From an uncultured Chlorobiaceae bacterium (GTDB lineage: Bacteria > Bacteroidota > Chlorobiia > Chlorobiales > Chlorobiaceae): a stretch of 52,539 nt of DNA. How positions within the stretch are numbered: position 1 is the first letter of the stretch; each line of letters opens with the position of its first letter. This document shows, piece by piece, positions 43,268 through 51,831 of the stretch. A model generated the notes under the pieces. It was not told where the DNA came from, made no database searches, and saw only the letters and a list, made by a program, of their open reading frames with translations. The position numbers and the translations under genes were made by a program. The stretch spans positions 1 through 52,539 of the forward strand of contig CAIJGA010000029.1 of the NCBI GenBank assembly GCA_903820085.1, written 5' to 3'.

Positions 43268-43419
43268 ACCCTAGAAACAATTTTATTCAACATAATAGAA
43301 ATAATGTTACTGTTTTTTATAGGTATTGCAAAATATTTTACCTTTTTTAAGATAATTTTTATCTATTTTCCTGTAAAATGACAAAAAAAATAGCCATAGG
43401 GTTAGATACTGTCCTCCCA

Positions 43420-43640
43420 TATCAAATTGAATTGGGAAGAGTATTCAAGTACCGAACAAGCGTTTCGTTGTCCGTATTATGAGTTGGAGTTCCTTGTCAG
43501 GTAAGGGAAGGGGATGTGGAATTCACCGAGGTGAGATGTGAATGCTCTTTGAAAAAGTCCACAAGTATTTCAAAGGCTCTTCGTAAGTCGTTGGGCGATA
43601 TCTATGGCTTTTTCTTGGATGTAAAAAACGTTTGAGGTAA
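43420..43640 (-). pseudogene. decayed gene remnant, copy 1 of an unknown family
   Basis: The minus strand at 43430-43600 gives ND-LRRAFEILVDFFKEHSHLTS followed by a stop and GTPTHN, similar to the remnant at 49556-49793 (EIFEKLLDVFKDQPHFTLLN … VPPTHN). It is interrupted by stops, so not functional. It adjoins the trb operon and lies at the left end of the cassette array. Confidence 0.45.
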
Positions 43641-43716
43641 CCGGCAGCCGAAGTGCAAAGAGCGGAAGGAGCCTGCAAGCGCAGTTCGCAGGCTATCCGG
43701 TGGACCGAGAGTTTAA
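43640..43716 (-). other. attC-like imperfect palindrome (weak)
   Basis: On the minus strand ACCGGATAGCC and GGCTGCCGGT are opposed across a long GC-rich internal stem, just after the stop of the 186-aa gene. Unlike the others it lacks a clean GTTRRR end. Confidence 0.4.
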
Positions 43717-44273
43717 GAATTGCCCAATGCCGATCTTAAACAGTTAATGACGGCCAGCAAAATCGAATTCATTGGACGAAGGAGTTGGATTTGAATGTGA
43801 CTGAATTCTTTGGATCCGTGAAACATATTGCACCTGGTCTTGTAGATAAGTTTAAGAATACCGAGACAATATTTTTCTGGTTCAAGCGATTTGATACCAC
43901 GAGTCTGCTCTCTATCAGAAGCGTGATCTGGTAAACTGGAACCCCTGTGCGTATTTATATAGAAGGTTCCATCTTCGATGAGTCTTACCATTTCGTCTAT
44001 ATCATTTTGACAGTTTTGAATCAGCCAATTTTGCAAATTTCTTGGCCCAATAAAGGCAATGACGTGTTTCGTGGCAGACTGTGAATCTGTAGCACTCTGA
44101 GGCGTAATACGCTGTCGTGCGATAAGTTGATTTGTGGCATCCTGATAGAGTGCGTTGAATGACACGAATAGGCTAAAGAATCGGTCAAATACACCTTGTA
44201 GTTCAGTATTGGAGTAGTTTTCGGCTTTCCCTAACCAAGCTTCAACGAATTGATTGAGATGAGGATTAGTCAT
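43713..44273 (-). CDS. HEPN-like protein, 186 aa
   Basis: The 186-residue helical protein ends in LKLIYKTRCNMFHGSKEF: R-x4-H (RCNMFH) is the HEPN nuclease motif, and the HGSK context is typical. ELQGVFDRFFSLFVSFNALY near residue 30 fits the first helices. HEPN proteins often are toxin ribonucleases in conflict systems. No antitoxin gene is next to it. It lies in the cassette array. Its promoter region has a long inverted repeat (44302-44370). Confidence 0.65.
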   Translation of the reverse strand: MTNPHLNQFVEAWLGKAENYSNTELQGVFDRFFSLFVSFNALYQDATNQLIARQRITPQSATDSQSATKHVIAFIGPRNLQNWLIQNCQNDIDEMVRLIEDGTFYINTHRGSSLPDHASDREQTRGIKSLEPEKYCLGILKLIYKTRCNMFHGSKEFSHIQIQLLRPMNSILLAVINCLRSALGNS

Positions 44274-44301
44274 TATGATGAATAAATAAAGTAAATGAAA
44301 C

Positions 44302-44370
44302 TCCCCGCCACAATCAGCGGGGCATCTGTTAGTAATGCTTATATACTTATGCTACAAGTGGCGGGGAATT
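44302..44370. repeat. CCCCGCCAC/GTGGCGGGG inverted repeat upstream of the HEPN-like gene
   Basis: CTCCCCGCCAC and GTGGCGGGGA flank about 46 bp, with a second AGCGGGGC block inside that competes for the left arm. It lies between attC and the gene start, so it may control the HEPN-like gene. Confidence 0.55.
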
Positions 44371-44390
44371 CAACCCTGAGAGATTAAATT

Positions 44391-44462
44391 ACCTAACTTT
44401 AAGCTCCCCGATAATATAGAAGCGGAGCGAGTAAATCATTCGCTTGGAGCGGATTGTTAATC
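44391..44462 (-). other. attC-like site after the ABC-3C operon
   Basis: On the minus strand GATTAACAATCCGCTCC opens and GGGGAGCTTAAAGTTAGGT closes an imperfect palindrome of 72 bp: AAC…GTT core ends with paired arms. This is the classic attC (59-base element) pattern. Confidence 0.7.
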
Positions 44463-44495
44463 CAGCACAATATTGCGTTTACATAAGACCCTACA

Positions 44496-46259
44496 TTACT
44501 TTTTAGGTCTCTCGAACCGCACTCCGAGTAGGCTTTCTGATGGTGACGCATCCGAAAGTGTCAACCTAACATGTTTCAGGAAGTCAAAACCTGCTGAGAA
44601 ATCATCCGTTGGCACCATGTCTGAATTGATTGTGCAGATATATTGACCGCCCAATGTTTTTGTTACTACATCAGCATGTTCAAAAGCTAGCGCTCTTTGT
44701 CTAGCATCTACGGCATCATACATTAGCGTATCGTGGATAAGGAAATCGATGCCATGTCCGATTTGCATTTGCAACTGAAGCACAGCAAGGTCAAAGCAAA
44801 AAATTTTCATCTTTTCAATACCTTCACTTCCACTACGCTCGATGTCCACATGATATTTGTAACCGGTATCGCCAACATCAATGATCAGTTTACCCGGAGT
44901 TTTATAAAGTACTTGTGAATTCTCGTTGAATAGTCGAACAGCGTTTGACCATATATCTCGACGCTGCTCATGATCTTTCTCCGCAGACTGAACAAGATCG
45001 GTTTTTGCTGTTTTGACTTCTCGCTTGGTTACTTTCAGGTTCTTCATTTCCTGCAAGCGCGCCTGAACCCGATCAAGAGAACCTCTGAGTTCAACATTGC
45101 GCTCCTGAAGTTTAGTCATTTCTTGCAGAGCGCCATGGGTTTGAAGGACTTGAAGCACTTCCGCACGCCGATCGATGAGTTTTTTGATCTCATCCTCACG
45201 CGCGTCGATCGCTTCCCGAATCCGTTTAATCTCAGTTTCCAGAAAATCGCTACGGTTAGAGACAATCTGACGATGAAAATCTCTGGCCTCATCCAGTGTT
45301 TTTTTCACTGCATCAGGAAAAACCAAGCCGGATTCTTCATAAAGAAGTTCTATAGAGGTTGCTGCTGGCGGATTCTCTTCCTTAATGGATTCTTCGTAGC
45401 AAGTCAGGCGACGCCGATCTGTCACATTATCGTTAGCAAGATTGTGTATATCAGTGGTCAATCGGTTTGCGTCTTGCTGAATTGACTCATACTGTGGATG
45501 AACCTTGAATGTTTCCAATGCCTTTGCAGCGGTGATAGCCTGTTGTTCCAATTGGATACGTTGGGTTTCCAGCTCGCCAACGGTGCCGATTGCACCCTCC
45601 ATTGCGCCTGTCTTAATCGCTGTCTCAAATGCTTTAATGCTGTCTTCTTTATCTTTGAGGCCCTGCCATCGCGCCGCATATTCCCAGTTCATACCGAGGA
45701 GATAAGCAATGTGGAGCTGAATATCCCATGTCTTCTGTTGTCGAAAGTGACGAAACGGACTTGAATACGCGTCAGACCCCAGGCGCACTAGATAAGAAAC
45801 CAAACTTCGGTAGCTCGGTTTATATGGAAGCTGATCGATCGAGCGGGGAATATCAAATAACACCCAACCAAGTAGTGTCCGCCATCGATCTGCTCTGAAA
45901 AACTTCTGTCCCGTTTTCTCATCGATATCCGGCTGCTCAGTCCACCCTTTGGTTGGCCCATCGACAACTATCAAATTTTGTTCTGCAACGGAGCGTGTCA
46001 CCTTCACCCTATTTCCGTCCAAGGTAATATCAATCGTGAAAGCCCACTGCTCCAAGGGCTCAATCAGCAAACCCTTCCCTTTCGTTAGACGGCTGCCCAG
46101 ACAAAAGTCAATAATCTCAATCAGAGTGGATTTGCCGATGCCATTACGGGTATCTTTTTCCGTGGAAAAAGTGGAACGTTCAGCAAGAATGATATTAAGC
46201 CCGGTCGTAAAAGTTACCGCATGAAAAGATTTCTGGTTGGCTGACACACCGTGAATCAT
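44496..46259 (-). CDS. ABC-3C ATPase (DUF2326, SMC-like)
   Basis: The 587-residue protein begins like an SMC/RecN ATPase: Walker A NGIGKSTLIEIIDFCLGS (about residues 40-57). A long coiled-coil middle follows (about 195-420, e.g. FLETEIKRIREAIDAREDEIKKLIDRR), then a C-terminal head: GHGIDFLIHDTLMYDAVDARQ (Walker B region, about 500-520) and ICTINSDMVP. It is the DUF2326 ATPase of ABC-three-component systems. It senses an invader signal and activates the effector (family knowledge; mechanism inferred). Its start overlaps the small middle-component gene by 4 bp (ATGA). Confidence 0.88.
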   Translation of the reverse strand: MIHGVSANQKSFHAVTFTTGLNIILAERSTFSTEKDTRNGIGKSTLIEIIDFCLGSRLTKGKGLLIEPLEQWAFTIDITLDGNRVKVTRSVAEQNLIVVDGPTKGWTEQPDIDEKTGQKFFRADRWRTLLGWVLFDIPRSIDQLPYKPSYRSLVSYLVRLGSDAYSSPFRHFRQQKTWDIQLHIAYLLGMNWEYAARWQGLKDKEDSIKAFETAIKTGAMEGAIGTVGELETQRIQLEQQAITAAKALETFKVHPQYESIQQDANRLTTDIHNLANDNVTDRRRLTCYEESIKEENPPAATSIELLYEESGLVFPDAVKKTLDEARDFHRQIVSNRSDFLETEIKRIREAIDAREDEIKKLIDRRAEVLQVLQTHGALQEMTKLQERNVELRGSLDRVQARLQEMKNLKVTKREVKTAKTDLVQSAEKDHEQRRDIWSNAVRLFNENSQVLYKTPGKLIIDVGDTGYKYHVDIERSGSEGIEKMKIFCFDLAVLQLQMQIGHGIDFLIHDTLMYDAVDARQRALAFEHADVVTKTLGGQYICTINSDMVPTDDFSAGFDFLKHVRLTLSDASPSESLLGVRFERPKK

Positions 46260-46483
46260 ATTGCCTCCCGTTGAATCATTCCATGTGACATAAAAATAAC
46301 TCCGGTAATGTGTAAAAGATCCAAGGCTAAAACAAACCTCTCAAACGTACCAACAGCGCAATCTTCCCTCACTTTTTCCCACAGGCTGGTAACCGTTTGT
46401 GGCCTTGACAGCTGTCTTAGCAGAACAGCACCGACCCCGATTAAAACCTGATCTTCTGATATATGCTTTGACGGCAGGATCAT
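46256..46483 (-). CDS. ABC-3C middle component (MC6-type)
   Basis: The 75-residue protein MILPSKHISEDQVLIGVGAVLLRQL…LWEKVRE…FERFVLALDLLHITGVI is the pattern of the small middle components of ABC-3C systems (MC6). It is a helical link between effector and ATPase. It overlaps both neighbours by 4 bp, which supports translation as one unit. Confidence 0.82.
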   Translation of the reverse strand: MILPSKHISEDQVLIGVGAVLLRQLSRPQTVTSLWEKVREDCAVGTFERFVLALDLLHITGVIFMSHGMIQREAI

Positions 46484-47262
46484 TTTTTAAACACCTCGCA
46501 GGTTTCAAACAAATGAACAAGCACGGCCAAACCAGCGGATCGCTGAGCCTGACGCTCGAAGCCTTTTTGCGCAAACCTACACATCAACTCGAATAACTCA
46601 CCACCACCAACACCATCCTTCTTCAAACGCCAGTACTCTTCTAGAAACCCAGCTTTCAATCGTTCTGGGAATTCAAAATCCGTCTGTGCCACGCTTTGAA
46701 TGTATCGCGACACTTCATTCGCCACACCAAGTCCCATAGCGATAACGCCCCTCGCATCGGCATCAAGATCATTCTTTTGAATCTTGTCTTCAATCCGAAG
46801 TAATGAATAATCGGCTGTAATTGTTGAAGGTGAAACCGAAGAGGCCCAGTGGGTTGCCTCCTGAAGTTCAGGAAATCCCACGGAAGAAAATGCATCTAGC
46901 ATCGCTTGGCGCACTTTTTTTTCATGGTCAGATTTAATTTTCTTGAGGTGCTCTACAGAGTATTCGATTTGACCTTGAGGAAGCGTATCAATTCTTTTGT
47001 GACAAGTGCCACAAAGGTATATCAAATTGTGGAAACTATTCCTTTCTTCATCAGACATTTTTGGATTATATCGGGCTGATGCTGGATTCTTATTTGTGCC
47101 GGGGTTCTCTCCTTCAATATGGGCGGCCTGACCGACGTTTGTCGGATCCCCCACTTCACTATCAACAGAAAGCCTTCTACCTCTTCTTTCACATTCCGGT
47201 AATGCACATATATCCCCACTTCGATAGGCAAGTAGAATTTTTGTTTTCAAGCTCACACTCAT
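46480..47262 (-). CDS. ABC-3C effector with HNH nuclease domain
   Basis: The 260-residue protein has an N-terminal HNH nuclease: GQAAHIEGENPG (first His), NLIYLCGTCHKRID (about 76-90) and two further Cys. The C-terminal half (from about 115) is an ABC-3C C-terminal domain of all-helical type, ending FAQKGFERQAQRSAGLAVLVHLFETCEVFKK. In ABC-3C systems the effector is activated by the ATPase through the middle component. DNA cleavage on activation is the likely outcome. Confidence 0.82.
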   Translation of the reverse strand: MSVSLKTKILLAYRSGDICALPECERRGRRLSVDSEVGDPTNVGQAAHIEGENPGTNKNPASARYNPKMSDEERNSFHNLIYLCGTCHKRIDTLPQGQIEYSVEHLKKIKSDHEKKVRQAMLDAFSSVGFPELQEATHWASSVSPSTITADYSLLRIEDKIQKNDLDADARGVIAMGLGVANEVSRYIQSVAQTDFEFPERLKAGFLEEYWRLKKDGVGGGELFELMCRFAQKGFERQAQRSAGLAVLVHLFETCEVFKK

Positions 47263-47539
47263 GCTCTTAATTTCCTGAGTTCCATAAAGAATGCATATGT
47301 CAAATCCGATTATGGGTCATTCAGCCAGTTATTAATCTATCTAAAGAGCTACCACCCCAGTTGATAAGCAACTCGTGCGCAGCAAATAACGACCGCGTTG
47401 AATGATCGGTTAAGATGTGTTATTGCGGAAAATTCTTTCGCAGTATTTTGATACTTGCCTGATAGTCGTTATTGACTATGAAGACTTTTGCCGTTGATGA
47501 CATTGAAACACTCCTATTTGAGTTGAGTAGCCAAACAAC

Positions 47540-47790
47540 TTACAAACGCCAAGAAAGATACGTAATATTCAGTAAATTCAAATACTTAGCTCTTATCTTC
47601 ATTGTTGCTGTATGCCTGTTGCAGCTCATCCTCATCGGCAATAGCGTCCTGCACAGATCATCAATAAACCGATGCCCCCCTAGCTTGGGTATCCATGTAC
47701 TAAACAAATTTCTGTTACTGATTCCAGTCTTTCCTTCTTGCTGCATCTTTGTCATTAGTATCAGATGCTTCCCAATGGGGTTGTCTTGTG
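47540..47790 (-). pseudogene. decayed gene remnant, copy 2
   Basis: GGHRFIDDL…ADEDELQQAYSNNED (reconstructed with frame changes) at 47560-47665 on the minus strand matches HRFIDELVQDIIADEDELHQAV at 49570-49660. Stops and frame shifts interrupt it. It follows a partial attC-like half-site (CTAACCCCTTGCTGAACCGG at about 47802-47825). Confidence 0.45.
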
Positions 47791-47826
47791 GCCGAAGGCA
47801 AGTCCGGTTCAGCAAGGGGTTAGAAC

Positions 47827-48486
47827 TCATCCATCTATGACCGTAGTGCGCTTCACATACACTAAATGCTTCTGCTCCTCGAAAATGTTGGGCTTCGTTC
47901 TGAAGATCATCAGCAGCAAAGCCAATGTCGTAATTGCGCCGATCATCAGGTGATTCAATGAAACTGGGTAGCGCAGATCGAAAGGAGGAAGAACGGTCAA
48001 TACCAGCGGAACCCAGACTGCGACCGTGAACAAGCTGACCCAATGGTTGATCTGCGACACGGAGAACGGCGCAGGACCCTCAATCGCGCTCAACAGCAAG
48101 TTCGTGACCGGTGGCCGGTGAAGAACTGTCTTATATAGTGGCCCTGTTGTTCCGTCTTCGAGCATGTCAATGTGATTCTCCCAGTTTTCTTGCCAATACT
48201 TACTCCCCCTATTTGTGAGGAACCATGCAAGAGAAAATATTAGACCTACACATGCAAGTACGTAAGCATTGAATTCCTTATCCTTCATGTGCTCTGCTGA
48301 CAGCACGGCAAAGTAACCCGCGAATGTGGCTGCTATGAGCGTCCAGAAATACGTAGCTCGCTGCCAATAAAGGCTAATTTCAAACTTCCTGATGTCGAGA
48401 GCATGCTGCAATGCGCTTTCAGCTATCTTGTGTTTTGGGACCTTACCGAGGCCAAAGCACTCCTTGTACTGTTCGTTAGGGGTCAT
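47827..48486 (-). CDS. membrane protein of unknown function, about 219 aa
   Basis: I take the ATG at 48486, beyond the attC site, rather than 48522. The protein has four hydrophobic segments: TYFWTLIAATFAGYFAVLS and AYVLACVGLIFSLAWFLTN (about 48-95), then HWVSLFTVAVWVPLVLTV and HLMIGAITTLALLLMI. HALDIRKFEISLYWQRATYFW and NRGSKYWQENWENHIDMLE are conserved-looking blocks of a widespread membrane family in cassettes and defence contexts. I do not know its function. Confidence 0.65.
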   Translation of the reverse strand: MTPNEQYKECFGLGKVPKHKIAESALQHALDIRKFEISLYWQRATYFWTLIAATFAGYFAVLSAEHMKDKEFNAYVLACVGLIFSLAWFLTNRGSKYWQENWENHIDMLEDGTTGPLYKTVLHRPPVTNLLLSAIEGPAPFSVSQINHWVSLFTVAVWVPLVLTVLPPFDLRYPVSLNHLMIGAITTLALLLMIFRTKPNIFEEQKHLVYVKRTTVIDG

Positions 48487-48507
48487 GGAGTCACTATTGA
48501 GTTTTAA

Positions 48508-48581
48508 TACTAATACTAGCATCGCCCGCTTTTCTCAGAGCGACAACGACGGGTAAGGTCGGGTGTATGCGTTTGTTAGAT
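48508..48581 (-). other. attC-like site
   Basis: On the minus strand ATCTAACAAACGCATACACCC opens; GGGCGATGCTAGTATTAGT closes. The stop codon TAA of the 246-aa gene lies within TCTAAC. The closing core is degenerate (TATTAG). Confidence 0.55.
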
Positions 48582-49316
48582 TTGAAAATTAGTGTTTTCT
48601 TTTTTGTATTCTACAGGGGTCTGATGTGCGCCAACAATTTTTTGAACCTCAGTATAGACATCAACTATATATTTAAAATCATCTAAAAAAAATTTTTCCA
48701 CAGGAAGATCCCCACCGACATTTTGAACATTTTCAAAAATGAGTATTTCCTCAAGATCTGCATAAAACTCGATTTCCTTCATTTCCATAAACATCAAAAA
48801 AGGAACAAGATCTTGTTTAAGGTTAAGAATCCTTTTTGAACAATTAACGATCACATCAAACACAGTACTACCCATATCGATATAGCATTCGTTTTTTTTA
48901 GCTTTCAATATCTTGAGAACATCATAGTTTTGATATTTCTTAAAAAATAATCCCTCAATATCATCTGTTGATTTAAACGGGATATCAAAGGCTTCTAAAG
49001 TCCCAAAGATGTAGGCGCTTAGATTTGTTTGTAATCTTGCGAAGATAATTGATGTCTTAGCCCTCACAATTAATTTCTTTTTTTTCTCAGGATAATAAAC
49101 TACCAATATAAAAAACATCAGACTGACTATATACCCCAAAGATAGATTCACAAGTGTTTGATAATAATAATTAACAACTTCAACATCAAGATTAAATAAA
49201 ACTGACCAATCTTTGGTAACTTGAAAAGACACTATTACCATAATCGAAAGCAACAATATAATGTTCAATAACTTATTGGTTGTAACGTAATTTTCTATAT
49301 ATCTATTTCTTATCAT
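48576..49316 (-). CDS. two-pass membrane protein, 246 aa, A/T-rich
   Basis: The protein has two N-terminal membrane segments (LLNIILLLSIMVIVSFQVT and YYQTLVNLSLGYIVSLMFFILVVYY), then a cytoplasmic, Lys/Glu/Asn-rich domain of about 170 residues with no known motif. Base composition is clearly lower in GC than its neighbours, so it came from a different source. Stop codon merges with the attC site. Confidence 0.6.
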   Translation of the reverse strand: MIRNRYIENYVTTNKLLNIILLLSIMVIVSFQVTKDWSVLFNLDVEVVNYYYQTLVNLSLGYIVSLMFFILVVYYPEKKKKLIVRAKTSIIFARLQTNLSAYIFGTLEAFDIPFKSTDDIEGLFFKKYQNYDVLKILKAKKNECYIDMGSTVFDVIVNCSKRILNLKQDLVPFLMFMEMKEIEFYADLEEILIFENVQNVGGDLPVEKFFLDDFKYIVDVYTEVQKIVGAHQTPVEYKKENTNFQI

Positions 49317-49544
49317 ATTAATTTATCCAACAATAATTAGATAGCTCCGCCTATATCACAGATTTTTTAAATCCCAACCCATATAAGCCGCAAATTCAAA
49401 ATCATATAAAACACCGTTAATTTCCTTATTCTTAGCGACTTATACTATAAATCTCTTTTTATTAAGCGTCTTATATGGATCGGCATAAAAACGCTGTTTA
49501 CAACCCGTAGCTCCAAAAGTTCTTAAATAGCTCGAACGTCCGTA

Positions 49545-49793
49545 AATATACGTCATATTCAGCAAACTTACTTGAGTTCAATGCTACTGACCGCCTGATG
49601 CAGCTCATCTTCATCGGCTATGATGTCCTGCACCAGCTCATCAATGAATCGATGGAGCCCGTTATGAGTTGGAGGGACTTTACTATGCGGGAAAATCGAT
49701 AATAAATTCAGTAAGGTGAAATGTGGTTGGTCTTTGAAAACATCCAGAAGTTTTTCAAAGATTTCACTCGTAAGGCGTTGAGTAAAGAGAGTG
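49545..49793 (-). pseudogene. decayed gene remnant, copy 3 (best preserved)
   Basis: A run of about 70 in-frame residues ends at a TAA near 49572: EIFEKLLDVFKDQPHFTLLN, then IFPHSKVPPTHNGLHRFIDE, then LVQDIIADEDELHQAVSSIELK. No start codon or full N-terminus is visible. It follows the HNH cassette's attC. It is the C-terminal part of a gene that also left copies 1 and 2. Family unknown. The upstream-region 49317-49544 shows no gene. Confidence 0.5.
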
Positions 49794-49853
49794 GGCTAAT
49801 GAACGCTTCAGCCGTTTGAAGAACTAGCGTCAGCTGCAACTCAATTGTTATGT
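49794..49853 (-). other. attC-like site after the HNH gene
   Basis: On the minus strand ACATAACAATTGAGTTGCAGC opens and GCGTTCATTAGCC closes. The stop of the HNH gene (AAT TGA) falls within the first arm. Confidence 0.6.
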
Positions 49854-50563
49854 ACTGTTTCCTTTAGTTCATTGATTGACAAGGGAGGATTTCTTCGATG
49901 TAGCATCGCGTGACAGTTAGGGCAGACTGGGCGCAGATCGGCTATTGGATCTACTTCATACTGCTTTCCTAATTGAGCGACAGGTAGCAAATGGTGAACA
50001 TGGATAAATCCCTTTCCCAACTCCCCATACACTTCATCAAAATTCATTGCGCATACTGAGCATGATGCACCATAATGTTTAACACATTTGGACCGAGCTT
50101 TCGGATTTCGTTCGTAAGCATTGACAAATACTTTTTTCTTCTGCCCCTCCAACAATAGTTCCGGCTCATCAAATTCATCCGGATACATTTTTTCTTCGAT
50201 TCGGAGAAAGGTCTCGTGCGATCTTATAACATCTCTGATCGAATTCAAGTTACCACGACCCAAGCCTTCATAATATTCAATGTGGGCAGTAGCTGATTGT
50301 AATGCATTTTCTAATGCATCTAAACCATAATCTTGAAGGATATTCGTAAAGTAGTATTCGGTTGCTTCGGTATTAAAGGTACGCGTGTACCTTTCGCCAT
50401 CCATCATTTTCTTGAAACTGTGAATGTAATTATTAGCTGACCCACGATTCATTCCGCAATCGTTTTCAAGATAATCTAAGGCTTGACTATGCTCCATTTT
50501 GCCTTCATACACAGCCTTTGCGGTTGTATAGGCTGAATGCGTCATTTCCGTGGTGATTTTCAT
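49841..50563 (-). CDS. HNH endonuclease, 240 aa
   Basis: The C-terminal 80 residues form an HNH domain with zinc ligands: CSVCAMNFDEVYG (CxxC, about 167-170), FIHVHHLLPVAQLG (HVHH, catalytic His), DPIADLRPVCPNCHAMLHR. The N-terminal region is helical with repeated Asn/Tyr (ENDCGMNRGSANNYIHSFKKMM, NILQDYGLDALENALQSA). This order resembles cassette-borne HNH restriction-type enzymes. Its DNA target is unknown. Confidence 0.82.
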   Translation of the reverse strand: MKITTEMTHSAYTTAKAVYEGKMEHSQALDYLENDCGMNRGSANNYIHSFKKMMDGERYTRTFNTEATEYYFTNILQDYGLDALENALQSATAHIEYYEGLGRGNLNSIRDVIRSHETFLRIEEKMYPDEFDEPELLLEGQKKKVFVNAYERNPKARSKCVKHYGASCSVCAMNFDEVYGELGKGFIHVHHLLPVAQLGKQYEVDPIADLRPVCPNCHAMLHRRNPPLSINELKETVHNN

Positions 50564-50580
50564 AGGCTACATTCTTTCAT

Positions 50581-50658
50581 ACATAACCTATAGCTAAGGG
50601 ACGCACCGAAGAAGCGTCCCAGCGACCGGAGGGAGCGAACTTGAGCGCAGGGTTAGCT
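50581..50658 (-). other. attC-like site
   Basis: On the minus strand AGCTAACCCTGCGCTCAAG opens; CTTAGCTATAGGTTATGT closes a 78-bp imperfect palindrome with an inner GGGACGC…GCGTCCC stem. It follows the secreted protein gene. Confidence 0.65.
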
Positions 50659-50667
50659 GAAGTACGC

Positions 50668-50979
50668 TTACTTATTTTGTGATTGTAAATAGCGTGCATA
50701 TTCTTCTTCAGTCAAAAGCTGTTCTGTGACCCATGAATCAAGGTTGCCTTTAGCATCCTTAACACTTGCAATGCGATAAGCCACAACTTTCCCAGTTACT
50801 GTGTCTAATACCCATAGAAAGTTGCCAAATGTGTTGGCACCAGCCTGAAGAGCCTCATATCGCCCTGCGGGCTTACTGGATGTGGTTGAGGTCTCGGCGA
50901 ATGCCGAGAACGATGGAGCCGCAATTGCAGCTATAAGTAACAGCACCACTGTAAGATTTTTGCAATTGTAACCAATCAT
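50668..50979 (-). CDS. secreted small protein, 103 aa
   Basis: The protein has a good signal peptide (LTVVLLLIAAIAAPSFSAFA, cleavage near residue 28). The mature part of 75 residues, with FLWVLDTVTGKVVAYRIA, is a short beta-rich repeat of a type seen in small periplasmic proteins; no precise family is recognised. It is a typical single-gene cassette. Confidence 0.65.
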   Translation of the reverse strand: MIGYNCKNLTVVLLLIAAIAAPSFSAFAETSTTSSKPAGRYEALQAGANTFGNFLWVLDTVTGKVVAYRIASVKDAKGNLDSWVTEQLLTEEEYARYLQSQNK

Positions 50980-51013
50980 AATTTCTCTCCTTGCCTTGGA
51001 AGCTAAAGAATAC

Positions 51014-51070
51014 AGCTAACATGGGTATGAGCCGCGACTATTACGAGTCGGCTCCTTCTGGTTGTTATGC
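51014..51070 (-). other. attC-like site
   Basis: On the minus strand GCATAACAACCAGAAGGAGCC opens and GGCTCATACCCATGTTAGCT closes, 57 bp. Arms pair with unpaired bases on one side, as expected of attC. Confidence 0.72.
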
Positions 51071-51080
51071 TCTTCTATGA

Positions 51081-51806
51081 TCAATGTGTGAACAACAGAG
51101 TCACTACAATACTCGATAGTAATGAAATCACAAACCCAAGGACCACTGCAGTTCTCATCGTTTCTTTATCCCTGTCGCGTTTAGCTCCCTGACCCAAGGC
51201 AAAAACACCCATGGGGAAGATTGGTCGCTGAATCTTATGTAACAAAAAGCCAAAAAAAGGTGGTAGTAGTCCAAAGAACATCCCTTCGATAATTTTGTAG
51301 ATAACGGTCGTCATACTTAAAGATGGGCTATCCTCTACCACATTTATCATTCCGAAGCCGATAATGAACATTACTATCACCGCTGGGATAAGGACAATTG
51401 CGTACATGATCACATAGAAGTTGGCCCTAGCAAGAGGAGAATACCACGGCTTGATTCCAGCAAGAGTTTCTTCGAATAAGTCACTTTGCGACACAACATC
51501 GACTTCGTCTCCTTCAATAGAAATATTGATATTTCTTGATGCATCGTCAGTAAATGTCGCCGATAACGAAACACTTTGGTCACGCGAATTTCCTTTAATA
51601 CGTAAGGATAAAATACTCCTTTTCGGTGGATTTTCGAACCGCAAAAGCTCATCCAAAGTTAAGAACTCCCTGTTTAGATTGTCCTTGCAGGTAATTCTGA
51701 AACTCAAGCTCGTAAACCACTTACTCAGATGGTCATGCAATTTCTTGAGATCGCTCTCGGTCAGCACAAATGCTTGCGTCAGTCTCTCTTCTCTACTCGT
51801 CTTCAT
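51081..51806 (-). CDS. membrane protein, 241 aa
   Basis: The N-terminal 120 residues are soluble (FVLTESDLKKLHDHLSKWF, SLSATFTDDASRNINISIEGDEVDVVS). Then come three hydrophobic segments: FYVIMYAIVLIPAVIVMFIIGFGMI, MFFGLLPPFFGFLL, TAVVLGFVISLLSSIVVTLLF. No family is recognised. A cassette gene in the array. Confidence 0.6.
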   Translation of the reverse strand: MKTSREERLTQAFVLTESDLKKLHDHLSKWFTSLSFRITCKDNLNREFLTLDELLRFENPPKRSILSLRIKGNSRDQSVSLSATFTDDASRNINISIEGDEVDVVSQSDLFEETLAGIKPWYSPLARANFYVIMYAIVLIPAVIVMFIIGFGMINVVEDSPSLSMTTVIYKIIEGMFFGLLPPFFGFLLHKIQRPIFPMGVFALGQGAKRDRDKETMRTAVVLGFVISLLSSIVVTLLFTH

Positions 51807-51831
51807 CGGTTCAGCAACTCCTGTTTTTCAA

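Noticed and set aside
47472-47840. 122-codon plus-strand frame with a hydrophobic stretch
   Set aside because: It is antisense to the decayed copy 2 remnant, which explains the sequence better; no ribosome site.
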